From contig CM029640.1 in NCBI GenBank assembly GCA_017311315.1, forward strand, positions 14,459,740 through 14,523,739: a stretch of 64,000 nt of DNA, in the 5' to 3' direction. Position 1 is the first letter of the stretch, and every line of letters begins with the position of its first letter. This document shows, in pieces, positions 22,540 to 35,757 of this stretch. Below the pieces are notes generated by a model that worked only from the letters and a program-made list of their open reading frames with translations, searched no databases and had not been told where the DNA came from. Position numbers and translations under genes: made by a program. This DNA is from Dendrocalamus latiflorus (Eukaryota; Streptophyta; Magnoliopsida; Poales; Poaceae).

Positions 22540-25500
22540 ATGGCCACACAAAAAATGGAGAACTGCGGCAGCAGCGGGGAGGACCCGGGTGCGACCCGGT
22601 GGCGTTTCTCCCGAACATGTACGGGTACACCGCTGGCGGCCGCCGGCAGCATGAGCATCCGCGCGGTGCTCGGCCGCGTCTTCTCCTCCGTCGACGCCTC
22701 CGGCCCGCGCCCCGTCCTGTCGCTCGGCACCGGCGACCCCACCGCCTCCGCCTGCTTCCGGACCGCGCCAGCAGCCGAGGACGCCGTCGTGGACGCGCTC
22801 CGCTCCGGGGAGCATAACGGCTACTCCCGCACCATCGGTGTCCTCCGCGCGCGACGGTGAGCAGTCCCACACGCCCCCCGTGCCAGTTTTACTAAGCAAA
22901 GCAAAAAAGGTAGTTTATCTACCCTATATATATATATTTTTTTGGCGAAACATCCACCATCTATACATGCATATCTGGAATTGGTGCTTTTGGCAAGGTG
23001 ACCATGCAAGAAATTTCTGTAAAACAATACCATCTGTGTTTGTAAATTTAGGACCAGTCTGTGGTTTCAGTGCAAAGCCGAGGAATCAAGTTATGGAAAT
23101 CTTTACCAAGATATTGATGTTGTAGCTCCAAACAAGATGGTTTCAAGTAATTATTTGTATGCCATAAAAATTACATATTCCCAAAAAATAGAAAAACCAA
23201 TGTGCTAGCAAGGACTTTGTAGACACCTTGTGTGCACCAGGTGTAACCCTATTTAGGACCCTTTTGGAATACAGCAATTCCCATGAAACAGTATAATTCC
23301 TGCAGGAAATTTGAGAAAATATCTGCATTCCAAACGTGGCCTAAGATCTCACCTTCTCTAGAAAAAAAACGTCATTGGAATACCTTGCGGTGCCTCAAGC
23401 TCAGGAAAGCACACGACCTTTCAGATTTAGAGTTTGCAAGGCAAATTTGCTCAGGTTTTGAGTATGGAGCCAAGGATTTTCATTTAATCATTTTTTACAA
23501 ACTTCTAGGCTTTATTTAATTTTTAAGTAATTTTGTTCTTCAATTTTTTAAAAAAAGGAAAAGGAGAAGAACACTTTACCATGCCTTCAAGGGAGGGGGG
23601 GGGGGGGGGTCGGATCCCCAATTTGCCATTAGGAACCTATGTGATTCTACGGTACTATTTCTTCGATCAGTAGATAGTGCTTATAGATACATTGCTGAAT
23701 CATGTTATAACATCGCATGAACTATACCAAACACTTATATTACATACAAAAGTTTAAATAATCCATATTGGGTAGAGTTTATAATACGGGTTGATCAGGC
23801 CAAATGATTACATTACAAAAGCGGAAGCAAGAAGCAAAAGGGTGAGACCACCGTGCCACAGGCAAGCGAGGAGGGTAATGGATGCCTTACTATTCTCCAA
23901 AAGCTTGGATGATATATATGGACATAATCACCATCATAGTCTACCTAACTGAGATAAGGACTACACTACATTGCCTAGTCTCCATCGTTCTCTTCTTTGT
24001 CTAGTCCCAGCGCAGTGTAGTAGGCATAGTGATCTTACTCCATAGGCTTTGAGTTATTGTAGTGAGCGAGAGTGAGCACAAATAACCAGGCTTCGCGAGC
24101 CAACACATATAATACAATAATATAGATGCATGGCTTAATAAAGAAATACTCATGTTATTTTATTTGCTAAGGGCTTCAGTTAAAAGTTACAATAAGTAGA
24201 AAATTTTAAGACTTAGCATTTTTAACTAAACCATATTTTTAAAGAATGTAAGAATGTGCAAATAATAATAGTAATGTAGGTTCTATACATCTGTTACATG
24301 ATTCCATCCACCATATGTTATTTTTGGTACTTAAGTTTATTCATCCATTGTAGTCACTGGGTCTATCCACCTAGGGAAAATAAATACTCAGGGTTCCATC
24401 CACCTTTCGTGGTTTTTTCATCTCACCCATAAAGTTTTTAGAAATAGGTACTAACTGCGGCAGATTCCCAAAGTCTATCTATGGCCATGGGCATGACTGC
24501 TCAAATAGTTTTCACTCTATAGAGGTTACACATTTTACCCACAAGAGATAACTAACTTGTTATATTCCACATGTTTCCTTAGTCATGCAGATCAAGAAGG
24601 TCATCATAAAATCTTTACAACGTATGTTCCCAACAAGTCTACACCCGCTAAGGTTTCTACCTCTGTGAGGTTTCTATCCACCCTCTCCGAAAGCCCCTCT
24701 TGTGCTATCACGTCAAAGGCTTATGTCCAATTCACTTGACCGCGTGCCACCGAATGATGCATCTCGCGCTAGGTTAATGCAAATTAGTTAGCCAGGTCGT
24801 ACACATTATAGACTTGTGGTTGCGCTGTTTTACCTTGGGAGGTCATACAAAATTTAGTACTTAAGGTTATCTGGATGTTTCCATCACAGATCACATTCTC
24901 GTGCTCTATTCGCATTAACAACTCTTACCATCCGTCCAAATATTTTAACAAGTTTAGAATTTTAGGGATCAAAATATCATTTCATTTCAAAGTATCAGTC
25001 ATTTCTAACCAATGACCGTCCAGATACAAGTTTTATGTTTGATATGATGTCAGAGCAATTTAATGCCCCGAGGTATCTAAGCAGAACTAATCATGACTCT
25101 CAGATACTACTTAGTACTAGTATATTTACCATTATATCTAAGGGGATAAGGTTTTATGTCCAAAATCAAGGAGTGGGGGCATTATTATGCAATTATTCTT
25201 GGGGAATTAACTTTGAGCTAATGCAAATATAAATTTTAATAACAAAGTAAAGCATGTAATTTAATAATTTAAATCAACATAATTTGCGTCCAAAGTAGGT
25301 GCAAAATGATCTAAGTTTTTTTCAATTATTTTCTTTAAGAAAAACTGATGGGCGGCTGACAGGTGGCCCCGGGTGTAGGGGTGGACCCGCATGTCATCGA
25401 CTCTCTTGATTTAAACTGGTTTTAAACAGTTTCCATAACAGCTTAGGCCCACATGTCAGAGACTAATTAACTCAAACTAATGATGCTATTAACTTAATCT

Positions 25501-28500
25501 AATTATTTTAATTAATCCTAAGCGTGCTACCGTGCCTTCTTGTAGAGGAGGAGCACTATCGAGCTCATCGCCGCCGAGGTGGGCGATGACGAGCTTCGGC
25601 GGGTTGCCGGGATCTCGACGGTCCTAGGCGCGGTGATAGCATGAACGGCAGTGAGCCACAACACCGGTGCGACAGTGCGTAGCGACGACGAAGCTCGGCC
25701 ATCATGGCGGCTAGGGCTCCGGCGACGCAGTGAGAAATTAAAGGTGGCGGAAAGGATCTAGGGGACATGAGGAGCTCATCGAAGGTGTTGGCGGAACTCA
25801 GGGATGCACGAGGTGGGCTGGCGTCGAGAGCCCGAGGCGGTGTGGCGAGGTAGCACGACAACGGCGAGCTAGGGTGACTGAAGTCCTAAATCGACCACAG
25901 AGATGGTGAGAGGAGGTCACGGTGATGCTCTAGCCAAAAGGAATTGGACGGAGGCTTACTGTAGCGACGAGGGCGTCAAGCACCCGAAGTAGGAAACGAG
26001 GGTGAGCTACGGGGAAGGAAAACACAATTGCTTGGGGGAGAATGAGGAGGAGGGTGTGGGAAGGAAATGGAGCGCTTGGCGTGGCTTTTATAGCTAGCGG
26101 AGCAACCGGGCGGCATGGGCTGTGCACGGTGTGGCAAAGGGGATGATGCGGTGAAGCAGTGGTCGTCGGCGTCACTACGGTGTGGGCTGATGGGATGGTG
26201 CGCATGCGACGAGGCAGAGGGATTGGGCGTTCCATGGCAGCGGCAATGGCGCTCTCTACGCAGTCGTCGGCGTGGTGGTCAACACGACGCGACGGCATGG
26301 CAGCATCGTGGCAGTGCGGCGCTCGCATCGTGACACGAGTTAAGGCACTTAGAATTGAATTTTTCCGAGGCATGAATTTTGGCCTTTGTTTTGGTAGCTG
26401 ACTATGGATTCCCAATATTTGAATTGAATTTTTCCGAGGCATGAGTGTTCTCGTGGAAGCACTTTCTTCATTTTTTTTCCCGTGTTTCTTACCCATATAA
26501 CAGTACAGTTTACTAATTTAGTACTATACTTTTTGAACACTTCTCATCCAAATAACAGAATTACTGGCTTTATGTATTCAGCTCTACATTTTTAGCCTTT
26601 CGCCTTCCAACTTTTGTTTTTTTTCTTCATTTCTGTTTGGCAATATCACATGATCTGTTTCTAAAGTTTCCATCCTTGGACGTGAGCGCCTCTTATATTT
26701 GTTTGTCAAAACATTAGTGCTATTGCAGACTACCTATCACGAGATCTTCCTTATGAGCTTTCACCAGATGATATTTACCTCACCGCCGGATGTGTCCAAG
26801 CGATTGAGGTCATGATATCCGTTCTTGCCCAGCCTGGCTCCAACATCTTACTTCCAAAACCTGGATATCCGATGTATGAGTCGCGGACCACATTCAGCAA
26901 TCTGGAGGTTCGACATTTCAACCTCATTCCTGAAAGAGGCTGGGAGGCAGACCTTGTGTCTGTGGAGGCTCTTGCTGATGACAACACGGTTGCGATTGTC
27001 ATAATCAATCCCAGTAACCCTTGTGGGAGTGTGTACTCACACGATCATTTGGCTAAAGTGAGTATATTTCCCATAACAAATACTTGTAATGTTCGTTCCC
27101 TATTTTATATGTAATGCAATTTGTGGTACATGTACTTGCAATGAACAGATTGCAAAGACTGCAAGGAAACTTGGCATACTGATAATTGCAGATGAGGTAT
27201 ATGACCATTTGGCATTTGGAAATAAGCCTTTTATACCAATGGGTGTTTTTGGGGAGACTGTCCCAGTGATCACCTTGGGATCTATATCTAAAAGATGGCT
27301 TGTGCCTGGTTGGCGACTTGGCTGGATAGCAAAATGCGACCCAAATGGCATCTTAAAGGAGGCCAAGGTAAATTTGTTATCTGTCTTCTGATGCATATCT
27401 TGTTTTTAGTGTTTGCATGTGTAGGTGGGGTTTTCAGTGAAAACGTAATCTATATGTGAATATGCCAGGTCAAGCCGTGCGTTCTGGCGGGGGTTGAATG
27501 GTAGATCCATTCCGCATTGTTTGTGCCTTTGTCCTGTCTAGACCAGTTTAGCTAATAAGCACGTTTGGGCAGTGACGGAGCCAAGAATTTTTTGATGGGG
27601 GTGCGAACTTAAGATATACTCCAACACCATAAGGACGTTGTTGTTACATATTGGTTTTCCTTAGAGGCAAACGTTTAAGTTTTATATTGAAATTTTGCCA
27701 AACTACTGTTGAAAATGAGTACGACAGTTCAAATGAAACAAATTACTCCCTCCTTTTTTATTTGACTTCTTAGAATTTGTGTCATCAAATTTTTTAAAGT
27801 TTGATCGTTAATAGATTTAAAACTATCTAAATTGGCTATACGAAAATTACATCATTAGATTTATTGTTAAAAATATTTTTATAATATTATTATTTTATTA
27901 GCATATCATAGTGTGAAGTTATAAAGAGTAGCGGTCAAAATCGTATTTCAAAGACAGTAAAAAGTCAAAGACATCAAATAAAGAAGAACAGAGAGAGTAT
28001 TAGTTTGCACTACAACCAACCACACAAAATATTTTTTTAGTGACTACAACTTGTACGGTGCAGGGTTCGGAAAACCGCTACCGGGATAAACTAACTTTTA
28101 CATTCAAACTTTTAAATTTGAATTAAATAAAAAACCGCCAGTCTTATATATTCATGGCAAAAAATAATAATAAAGTCAAGCACGGGAGGTGCATACATCT
28201 TCCTAATACATTCTATTAGTATTAAACAATGTAAACATCATTAGGGAAACTTTTACATTCAAAATTTTAAATTTGAATTAAATAAAAACTGTCAGACTAA
28301 TACATTTATGATAAAAAGTATGAAGTTAAGTATGGGAGGTGCTTGCATCTTCCTAATACATTTTATTAGTTTTAAACAATGTAAACATCATTAGAAAAAC
28401 TCATTTTCGCACTCAAAATTTTAAATTTGAATTAAATAAAAAATTGCCGGTTTTTCATTTCCCGGTTGCCACCGGGAAATCCGGTTACCAGCGGTTACCG

Positions 28501-31473
28501 CCGGTTTTCCGAACCTTGGTACAGTGTTTCTTCATGCTTTCGTGTTCTACAAATTTACATTCACAAATAGAAATTGTGACTGAGTAGAACAAATAAGATC
28601 AAGATTAAAAACAAGGATTTGGCATTTTCAAAAAATCAAAATCAAAGCTTACAGGGATGGGTGGCTAAGGCCCGGTGTGCGCCTCCCCAACCGTGCTTTG
28701 CCTCTCGTTGCCACCTGCCACTGTTGTCAGGTCAAACGGTTAGGGCAAAGCGTACGATGCGGTGGAGCGATGGGGATTGGATTTGAGGATTGATCCTAAG
28801 ATAGGCTGCTAGGGAGGTGTACAGCTTGTGGCTTGGTAGGCTAGGGGCAATTGGGCCATTAGACTTGTCGGCTGTTGGCCTGTTGGGTTCGTGGGCTGTA
28901 GGTTGCCGAGACAAATTGAGGGAGGAACATGTATACCATTTGTATTAGGGGTGTATATAATAGGTATTCTGGCCAAATTTTGGGGGGTACCCCCATGCAT
29001 CTTCGTTAGCTCCGCCACTGCGTTTGGGGTAGTTGTTTTTGTAGCTTTCTGGCTTGATTATTTCTTCCGAGAAATACTTGATGAATTCACTGTTCTTTCT
29101 GGTTGTCTTCATAAAGTAGAGTAAACGAAGATATGCTAGGATGTACAGACCTGCTAACAAGCGTTGATAAGAAGACTAAGGAATAATATTGTGATTTGTG
29201 ACTGAAATTTGTCAAGTTAGTGCAGTTCTGTTATTTGCAATCATCATTAAGAAATAAGAGCATGAGGCTGCAATTGTTTGTATATTTTCCTTTTGGTTAA
29301 TTAGCAACTGACAGCAAGATAAAAACAATGTGAATCTGTCTCTAGTTCTTTTGTCAGTTAATATAAGTTGGCAAACTTTAGTGACATACCATATTGTGGC
29401 GATGAAGCAGCAATTGGTTACTACACTGCAAAGAGATAGAATTGCAGATTAGAATTTTTTGTTCTTTCTGAACACTTGGTGATTATTATTTATAAGATCT
29501 TGTTCTAGCATCGTATATACTAATTAAAATTGAATAAGAACCCTTACAGGATCATGTCAGCAATCTGAACTCCAAAGACCTACTGCATTTAATTTAAGTC
29601 CGTATCTCTGTGTTTTTATGCACCAAGTGATTCCCTATTCTTCATGTCCTTAAATTTACATTGGCCATCTTATTGCTCTATTGTTTCAATTGTTGAAGGC
29701 ATGAAATTACAAATGACAGGTTATGTTTAGCGGTTCAAAGCTAAATTCTTATGTTTCATTGGTTTGGAACATATTTTAAACTGTACATGACATGTTACAT
29801 AGGGAACATTTGCTAAGTAACATTGCAATGATGTACAAATTGGAAAATAGTATCTAATGTGAGTCTGACAGGTGGGCCATGGGGCCATATGTCAGTGACA
29901 CATTGATGTTATTTTCCAACTCATAGTATCTTTATAGTACTACTGAGCAAATTGCCCCTATTATATACGGGATGCTTGCAAAACTTTTTTTTTGTTGGGA
30001 ACGCAATATGTAGGGTACAATTTCTGAATCTTTTCAGCTGTTCCATGTGTACCCAATCATATTTAAAAGGTCATGTTTTGTCAGGCTAATAACTTTATCG
30101 CACTGGTGATTGGATTTCTTATCTGCATTTTGCCTGACAGGTTGACCAATCAATCGAGAAGTATATTAATATCTCAACTGATCCTGCAACATTTATTCAG
30201 GTATATATATATTAATATATGCATCTTTATTTCCATTTGTTTTTTTAATCTCTTTATTTCCACATCTATCATTTAAGACAATATGGTTTCTATCATTTAA
30301 GACAATATGATTTCCATGTGCACGCACACATAGCACCATATTTTTTCTGCAAGTGTCATACATTCTAAATAATTTTCTTTCACAGGGAGCAGTCCCTCAA
30401 ATTATAGCCAACACCAAGGAAGAATATTTCAACAAAATTCTTGATCTATTAAGTAGGTCAGCAGATTTATGTTATGGTAAAATAAAGGACATCAGGGGCA
30501 TTACATGTCCACACAAGCCGGAGGGATCAATGTTTGTGATGGTAAGGAAATGCACGAGTTAGATCAACTGGCTAAGCTGTATGTTAATCTCAGCTAGAAT
30601 CTAATTCTGGGCTGATGTATGTTCTTCAGGTAAAGTTGGATCTCTCTTGCTTGGATGGCATCTACGATGATATGGATTTCTGCTGCAGGTTGGCAAAAGA
30701 GGAGTCTGTGATAGTTTTACCAGGTGCAAATTCCATGTTTGTTTACTCTCTGGTTGCCAAAAGAAATGCCAACTACACCCTCTGTTTCGCAATGCAAGTC
30801 TAAGTCCATTACGTGTATAGACCAAGGAAACACCGAATAATAAAATTTGTTAATAATATTGGACCACACATAACCTTAAAAAATGGATCTGCATTACGTT
30901 GTGAAACAGATGGAATATATTACTAGTTTCATTATCCTCCTTCAATGGTTGTAATAAAAACTTAGTAAATTGCAATAGGAGGAGTTGCATTTTTCAGATT
31001 TTGTGAAACCAACCTCGTGTTCCCAATTATGTGTTGGACACATTTATGGTTTATGTTAGATCTCCCTATTATAGCTCTGCCATTTTATTGCTGTTTCAAC
31101 ATACGGATGGTAAAATGTAAATAAATGCTAGTTGTAGTACATGAACTTACGAAAGAAAGTTAGAAGGCAATTTCACCATTCACGAATTTTATAGCATGCC
31201 ATCTATAACTACAACCTTACATTAAATGGTAAGACCTCAAGAGTTAGGACACAAGTGCACACAAGTCAACAACAAGAGTTTGAGGAAGTACACAACTGTG
31301 CTGGTACTCTGTTGCTCAACTCTGTCCCGATGTACGTGCATATTTTTTCAGGTAGTGCACTAGGATTGAAGGATTGGATTCGCATCACCTTTGCCATTGA
31401 TATACCATGTCTTGAGGATGCCCTTGACAGGATCAAATCCTTCTGCGAGAGGCATGGTAAACTGAAAGGCTAA
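22540..31473 (+). CDS. Nicotianamine-aminotransferase-like (NAAT/TAT family) PLP enzyme, intact, 7 exons
   Basis: Exons 22540-22856, 26718-27057, 27149-27367, 30141-30200, 30386-30541, 30630-30723 and 31352-31473 join in phase with GT/AG borders to give 435 aa, near the usual family length. The fold-type I aminotransferase signatures are present: GDPTASACF and NGYS near the N-terminus, NPSNPCG, DEVYDHL, the PLP-lysine motif SISKRWLVPGWRLGW (Lys at residue 267, codon 27290-27292) and WIRITFA with the substrate-carboxylate Arg at residue 406. In grasses, NAAT transfers the amino group of nicotianamine on the way to mugineic-acid phytosiderophores for iron uptake; relatives act as tyrosine aminotransferases. 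Substrate cannot be decided from sequence alone. No targeting peptide is evident, so it is probably cytosolic. It is a tandem duplicate of the gene ending at 42. Introns 1 (3.9 kb) and 3 (2.8 kb) are enlarged by insertions. Confidence 0.9.
22857..26717 (+). other. Intron 1 of the aminotransferase gene with inserted repeats
   Basis: Donor GTGAGC, acceptor ACATTAG. The intron holds a possible small MITE (23256-23341), a G15 tract near 23595-23609 and a GC-rich block at 25530-26340. The GC change and open minus-strand frames without family features suggest foreign repeat DNA, perhaps an LTR, between about 23700 and 26340. A 24-bp repeat GAATTGAATTTTTCCGAGGC... occurs at about 26351 and again at about 26418. 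No gene was recognised. Confidence 0.45.
23256..23341. mobile_element. Possible short Tourist-like MITE
   Basis: Ends GGACCCTTTTGGAATACAG and the reverse complement of GGCCACGTTTGGAATGCAG, flanked by TTA on the left and TAA on the right. 86 bp. The imperfect target duplication keeps this tentative. Confidence 0.4.
27746..27997. mobile_element. Stowaway-like (Tc1/mariner) MITE nested in the hAT element
   Basis: Starts CTCCCTCC and ends GAGAGAG with TA on both sides (27744-27745, 27998-27999), the hallmark of Stowaway elements. The TIR is somewhat eroded. 252 bp. Confidence 0.75.
28061..28518. mobile_element. hAT MITE nested in the hAT element
   Basis: Ends CAGGGTTCGGAAAACCG and the reverse complement of CAAGGTTCGGAAAACCGG. 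8-bp duplications GTACGGTG (28053-28060) and GTACAGTG (28519-28526) differ at one base. The interior is a tandem repeat of about 157 bp, 2.3 copies, marked by TTTTAAATTTGAATTAAATA. Confidence 0.88.
29029..30140 (+). other. Remainder of intron 3
   Basis: AT-rich intronic DNA after the hAT element, running to the acceptor TTTGCCTGACAG. No gene or clear repeat was recognised. Confidence 0.5.
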
Positions 31474-32334
31474 GCTAAAAGATGGCTGAGCTATTACACT
31501 GTTGGGGTGAATCGGCAACTACGCGTTGGGTCGCCCAATTGTTGTTGGCAATAATAATTGGTTGTCTTGCTGTCGCCAAGATGAATATTGTTCACCTTGT
31601 CACACATGTATTTGGGTATGCTATTCCTGCTTGACTCTAAGACTGATTCGTGTACGACATATTATCGGAAAATGCTGTACTTTGTAATTATTCTTGGTTA
31701 TAGTTGTTTTGGATATGATACATGTTGGAGATAGTACACGTTTATTTGTAGGGGGTGTCTATTCCTCAGTCGCCTGAAATTTTTTAAAATCTCAGTCGAT
31801 TTTTTTGTCCATTTGATCACCATCCAACGGTTCTCTGTTGTTTCTATTTCTGTTACCGTGTTGAGTTGTTTTGGGCTGACTTGTTCCTTATTGGGCCCGC
31901 AAGTTTTAGATGGGCAGACCCGCTAACATGTCAAAAACTCTGTGTCGTGTCAACTAACACCTCCCCGGTTTCAGCCCGTTATGGGCCAACACGAAAACCT
32001 CAAAGCAGGGCAAATATTCCACGGTGCTGGCCCATCTAAATTTGTTAGCCCAAAAAATAACCGTAAAAAAGTGTAAATGGATCCGACACGGTTTCTTCTC
32101 CTCTCCAAGAAAACCTAAACATAAAGCACAGAAGAGGACTGCAAAAAGAGGCGGCTACAGCAAATCCAAGAAAAACAAAAACCAAACACAAAAACCAAAA
32201 ACAGAAGAGACGGATTGCAGAGAGGCGACAGAAGAAAATCAGATAGGAGATTGCAGAGAGGCGGAAGCAAAATCCAAGAAAAACAAAACGCAGAAGAGGA
32301 GGATTGCATGGAGGCAGCAGAAGAAAAAAAGAGA

Positions 32335-35300
32335 ATGACGAACTGGCCTGTGCTAATGGATCCGAGACTGCAGAATCCCCAGGTTTCTTTTTCCTAATCT
32401 TCCCGTTTGCTGCATGTGTACTCTGATTCACCTCCCAACTTGCTGTCATCTTGTTTTCTTCTATCAACTATAATTCTTTCCGAATAGTAATGGTTGATAC
32501 GAAACAAATCAGCACAACAATTTCCAGTCATTTTGATAACCAGTAGCATCTAGTACAATGCAGCACAACATACAATGCAGCACAACAAAATGCAGATTCA
32601 TATACATGAACTTGCGCATCTATTAGTAATATATTAATGATATGAATGTCAGGCAATTTATTCTCCATAAAAAAACAAAAAACATGATGCAACTAACATT
32701 AACATATAACATTTTGCAACAGATAAATCTATCACAGGATAGCGACAACACATACACAAGTTTGCTACAACAGATGGATATACTTGGAAGCCAAAATGCT
32801 GAAGATTTAGAAGTATGTCACTACAAATTTTTTTTGTGATAATACTTGAAAATCAAATTATATTGTCATTACACAAAATAATAAGAATTTCTATGACAAT
32901 CAGGCGCCACAAGGAAGTTTCACATACCTCCTGACGGCTCCATATGCATTCGAGGTAAGGCTGAACAATTTACAAATGTACTCATTGTAAATTGTAAATT
33001 GACAATATGATTGCCTTTGATCACAGAACCACCTGTATATGACCACCAATATGATTGATGAAAATGCAGACAATGCTGAAAATGAAAGCTATGATGTGGA
33101 GACTCACATGAATGGTAAGTTAATTTTCAGTATTAAATTGTTTGCAAATTTGTACATATTCTTTCCCGCAATTTTTTTATAATGTCATGCATAAAAGAAA
33201 ATTATACTTGCTTTCTACAGACATACCCGATCAAGTCAATGCAGAACATGTTGAAGTTGATGAAAATCAGGCTATTGCAGAAGATGAACACGATCAGACA
33301 TCAATAGTTGGCAAAATCAATTCAGAAAACAATGCAAATGAGATTCAGACAACAAAAAATTTTGAAAACATAACAGAAGAGGACATTGAGATATTCCTAG
33401 AAAATGAAAGTATAAAGGCAGCACAGAAAGGGGATATGCAGATAGAAACTCATCATGTTCCACACTTAGACATGACTTTTCAAACCGAAGACGAAGCACA
33501 AAAGTTCTACAACAGCTATGCATTCATAGCTGGTTTCTCTGTGGTCAAAGCTGGAACTTATCTGTCTAGAAAGAAAGAAGCTAACAATGCTGTCACCAGG
33601 GTAACATTCAGATGCAATAAGTCTGGAAAGCCAAAAGAAGGCGATCAGCTAGCCAAAAGAAAGGAGGACAGGTCTGCAGAACCATCAAAGAAAAGGAATA
33701 GAAAATCCAAAGAAGGGACCTCAACAGAACCAGCAATAGGAAAGCGAAAAAGCAACACATTAATATTAACCGGATGCCCTGCAGCAATGGTTATAAAGCT
33801 GAAAGACACTGCATGGGAAGTTATACGACTCAATTTCGAACACAATCATGAGCTCAGTCCCCCAGGAGAGTCAAGGTTCTTGCGGTCACACAAAAATATG
33901 TCAGATGCAGAAAAGAAACTAATAAGGACACTCAACTCAGTGCAAATTCCAAACAGAAAGATAATGGCCATATTGTCGTTTCTAAGAGGCGGCCTGTCAG
34001 CTGTGCCATTCACCAAAAAGCATGTGAGCAACTTGAGAACATCAATGAGAAAAGAATTGAATCAGAATGATATGATGCAAGTGCTTGCATTCTTCTCACA
34101 GAAACAATCGGAGGATCCTAGATTCTTCTATACATTCCAAGCAGATGAAAATAACACAGTGAAAAACATCTTCTGGTCAGATGCGAATTGCAGGAGCTGT
34201 TATTACCAATATGGAGACTGTGTGAGCTTTGACACAACATACAGGACTAACAAATACAACTTACCTTTTGCACCATTTGTTGGCATTAGTGGACATGGTG
34301 ATAATTGTTTGTTTGGGTGTGCATTTCTAAAGGATGAAACAATAGAAACATTCACATGGCTATTCAGAACATTCCTAACTTGCATGGGAGGCAAAGCACC
34401 AATTACTGTTATCACTGACCAAGACATTGCCATGAGAACAGCAATAGGCAAAGTTTTTCCAGAAACAAACCACAGAAATTGCTTGTTTCACATTCAGAAG
34501 AAGGCACAAGAGAAAGCATCAATGTGTTTTAGAAGAATCCCAGGTTTGCATGATGAATTCATGGATGTACTAAACAACTCTCTTACAGAAATGGAATTTG
34601 AGAATCTATGGGTGGAAATGATTGCAAAATATCAAATTCAGAACATCAAGTACTTTCAAGATATGTGGAATACAAGGAATAGGTTTGTACCTGTTTATTT
34701 CAAGCAACAGTTCTACCCTTTCATCCAGACGACTGCAAGAAGTGAAGGCACTAACTCGGTTTTCAAAGACAATGTTGCATCAACGTACAGCATAATAAGT
34801 TTCCTTGGAGAGTATCAGAGAATAGTTGACACAATTGAAGAAAAGCAGAAACAACAGGACTCAGTCACAAGAGGGACAAAACCATCATACTGGTCTGAAT
34901 ATTACTTTGAAAGACAAGCTGCAAGATTGTACAACAGAGCTATATTCTACAGGTTCCAGCAAGAATTGAAAGGAACAACAAAGCTAAACACAGAGGAAAG
35001 AGAACTGAATAAAACATATGAAGTTTTCAAATCAGAAACTCATGCTGTGAGGGAATTCAGACCAAGAAGATTTATAGTGAAGATTGACAAACAAAATGAA
35101 CAATACAGCTGCATTTGTGCAAAGTTTCAAAAAGATGGCATTCTGTGTATGCACGTACTCAAAGTTCTAATTCAGATGAACATCACTGAGCTCCCAGAAA
35201 GATACTTCCTTGACAGATGGCGACCAAAAGAAAAGAAGAATATTAGAGCTCATGATCACAACATTCCAAAAGACCTAGGTGGTGAAAATAGTCAACTGAG

Positions 35301-35757
35301 ATTCAATATTTTGTCTAGGAAGATGGTAGATTTGGCATCTCAAGGATCAAAGACAGCAGAGAAATATGCTTACATATTGAAGGAAATTGATAGGATTGAA
35401 CAAGAACTTGAAAGCATCCCATCAACAGAAGCAACAACAGATAGATCTTCACACGACAAAAGCAACATGTATCATCAAATCTCATCGACTGATCTAGCAG
35501 AGGGAAGTACAACTATTAAGCTCAATGACCCGCTAAATTCAAACCCAAAGGGCAGACCACAGAAACAAAAAGGAAGATTGAAACCACTTGCTGAACAATT
35601 GAAGCATATCATCACATGTAGCCATTGTGGATCACATGACCACAATGTGCAAACTTGCCCTAAGATGCACGAAGACATGAGCAGCACAAGGAAAAAGAAA
35701 AATTCAAACCGTAAAGTAACAGGTAATTCATTGGCAATAAAACAAGTTACTTTTTGA
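32335..35757 (+). CDS. FAR1/FHY3-type MULE transposase, apparently intact
   Basis: Exons 32335-32382 (ATG ACG AAC...), 32723-32812, 32904-32954, 33027-33114 and 33221-35757 join in phase to 937 aa. Domains: acidic N-terminus; FAR1 DNA-binding domain from about TEDEAQKFYNSYAFIAGFS through a basic Lys-rich insert to HNHELSPP; MULE transposase core with Asp430 (FDTTYRTNKY), Asp492 (VITDQD) and Glu601 (ARSEGTNS) as the likely DDE triad; SWIM finger (CICAKFQKDGILCMH, about 723-738); and a C-terminal CCHC knuckle (CSHCGSHDHNVQTC). The catalytic residues and fingers are all present and no stop interrupts it. Domesticated FAR1/FHY3 proteins are light-signalling factors, but location inside a TIR-bounded element makes this the transposase. 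Alternative splicing at 35719 could swap the last residues for those encoded after 35820. Confidence 0.85.

Larger units (their letters stand above)
27570..29020. mobile_element. hAT-type non-autonomous element in intron 3
   Basis: Termini CAGTGACGGAGCCAAGAA and the reverse complement of CAGTGGCGGAGCTAACGAA. Perfect 8-bp duplications CGTTTGGG lie at 27562-27569 and 29021-29028. 1451 bp, no transposase. Two younger MITEs lie inside it (27746-27997 and 28061-28518). Confidence 0.92.

Noticed and set aside
22441..22899. Minus-strand frames of 104-152 codons opposite exon 1 of the aminotransferase
   Set aside because: Antisense shadows of a GC-rich coding exon; the plus-strand product has clear family motifs.
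25930..26496. 188-codon minus-strand frame in intron 1 of the aminotransferase gene
   Set aside because: GC-rich repeat-like DNA, low-complexity residues and no family features; probably part of an inserted element.
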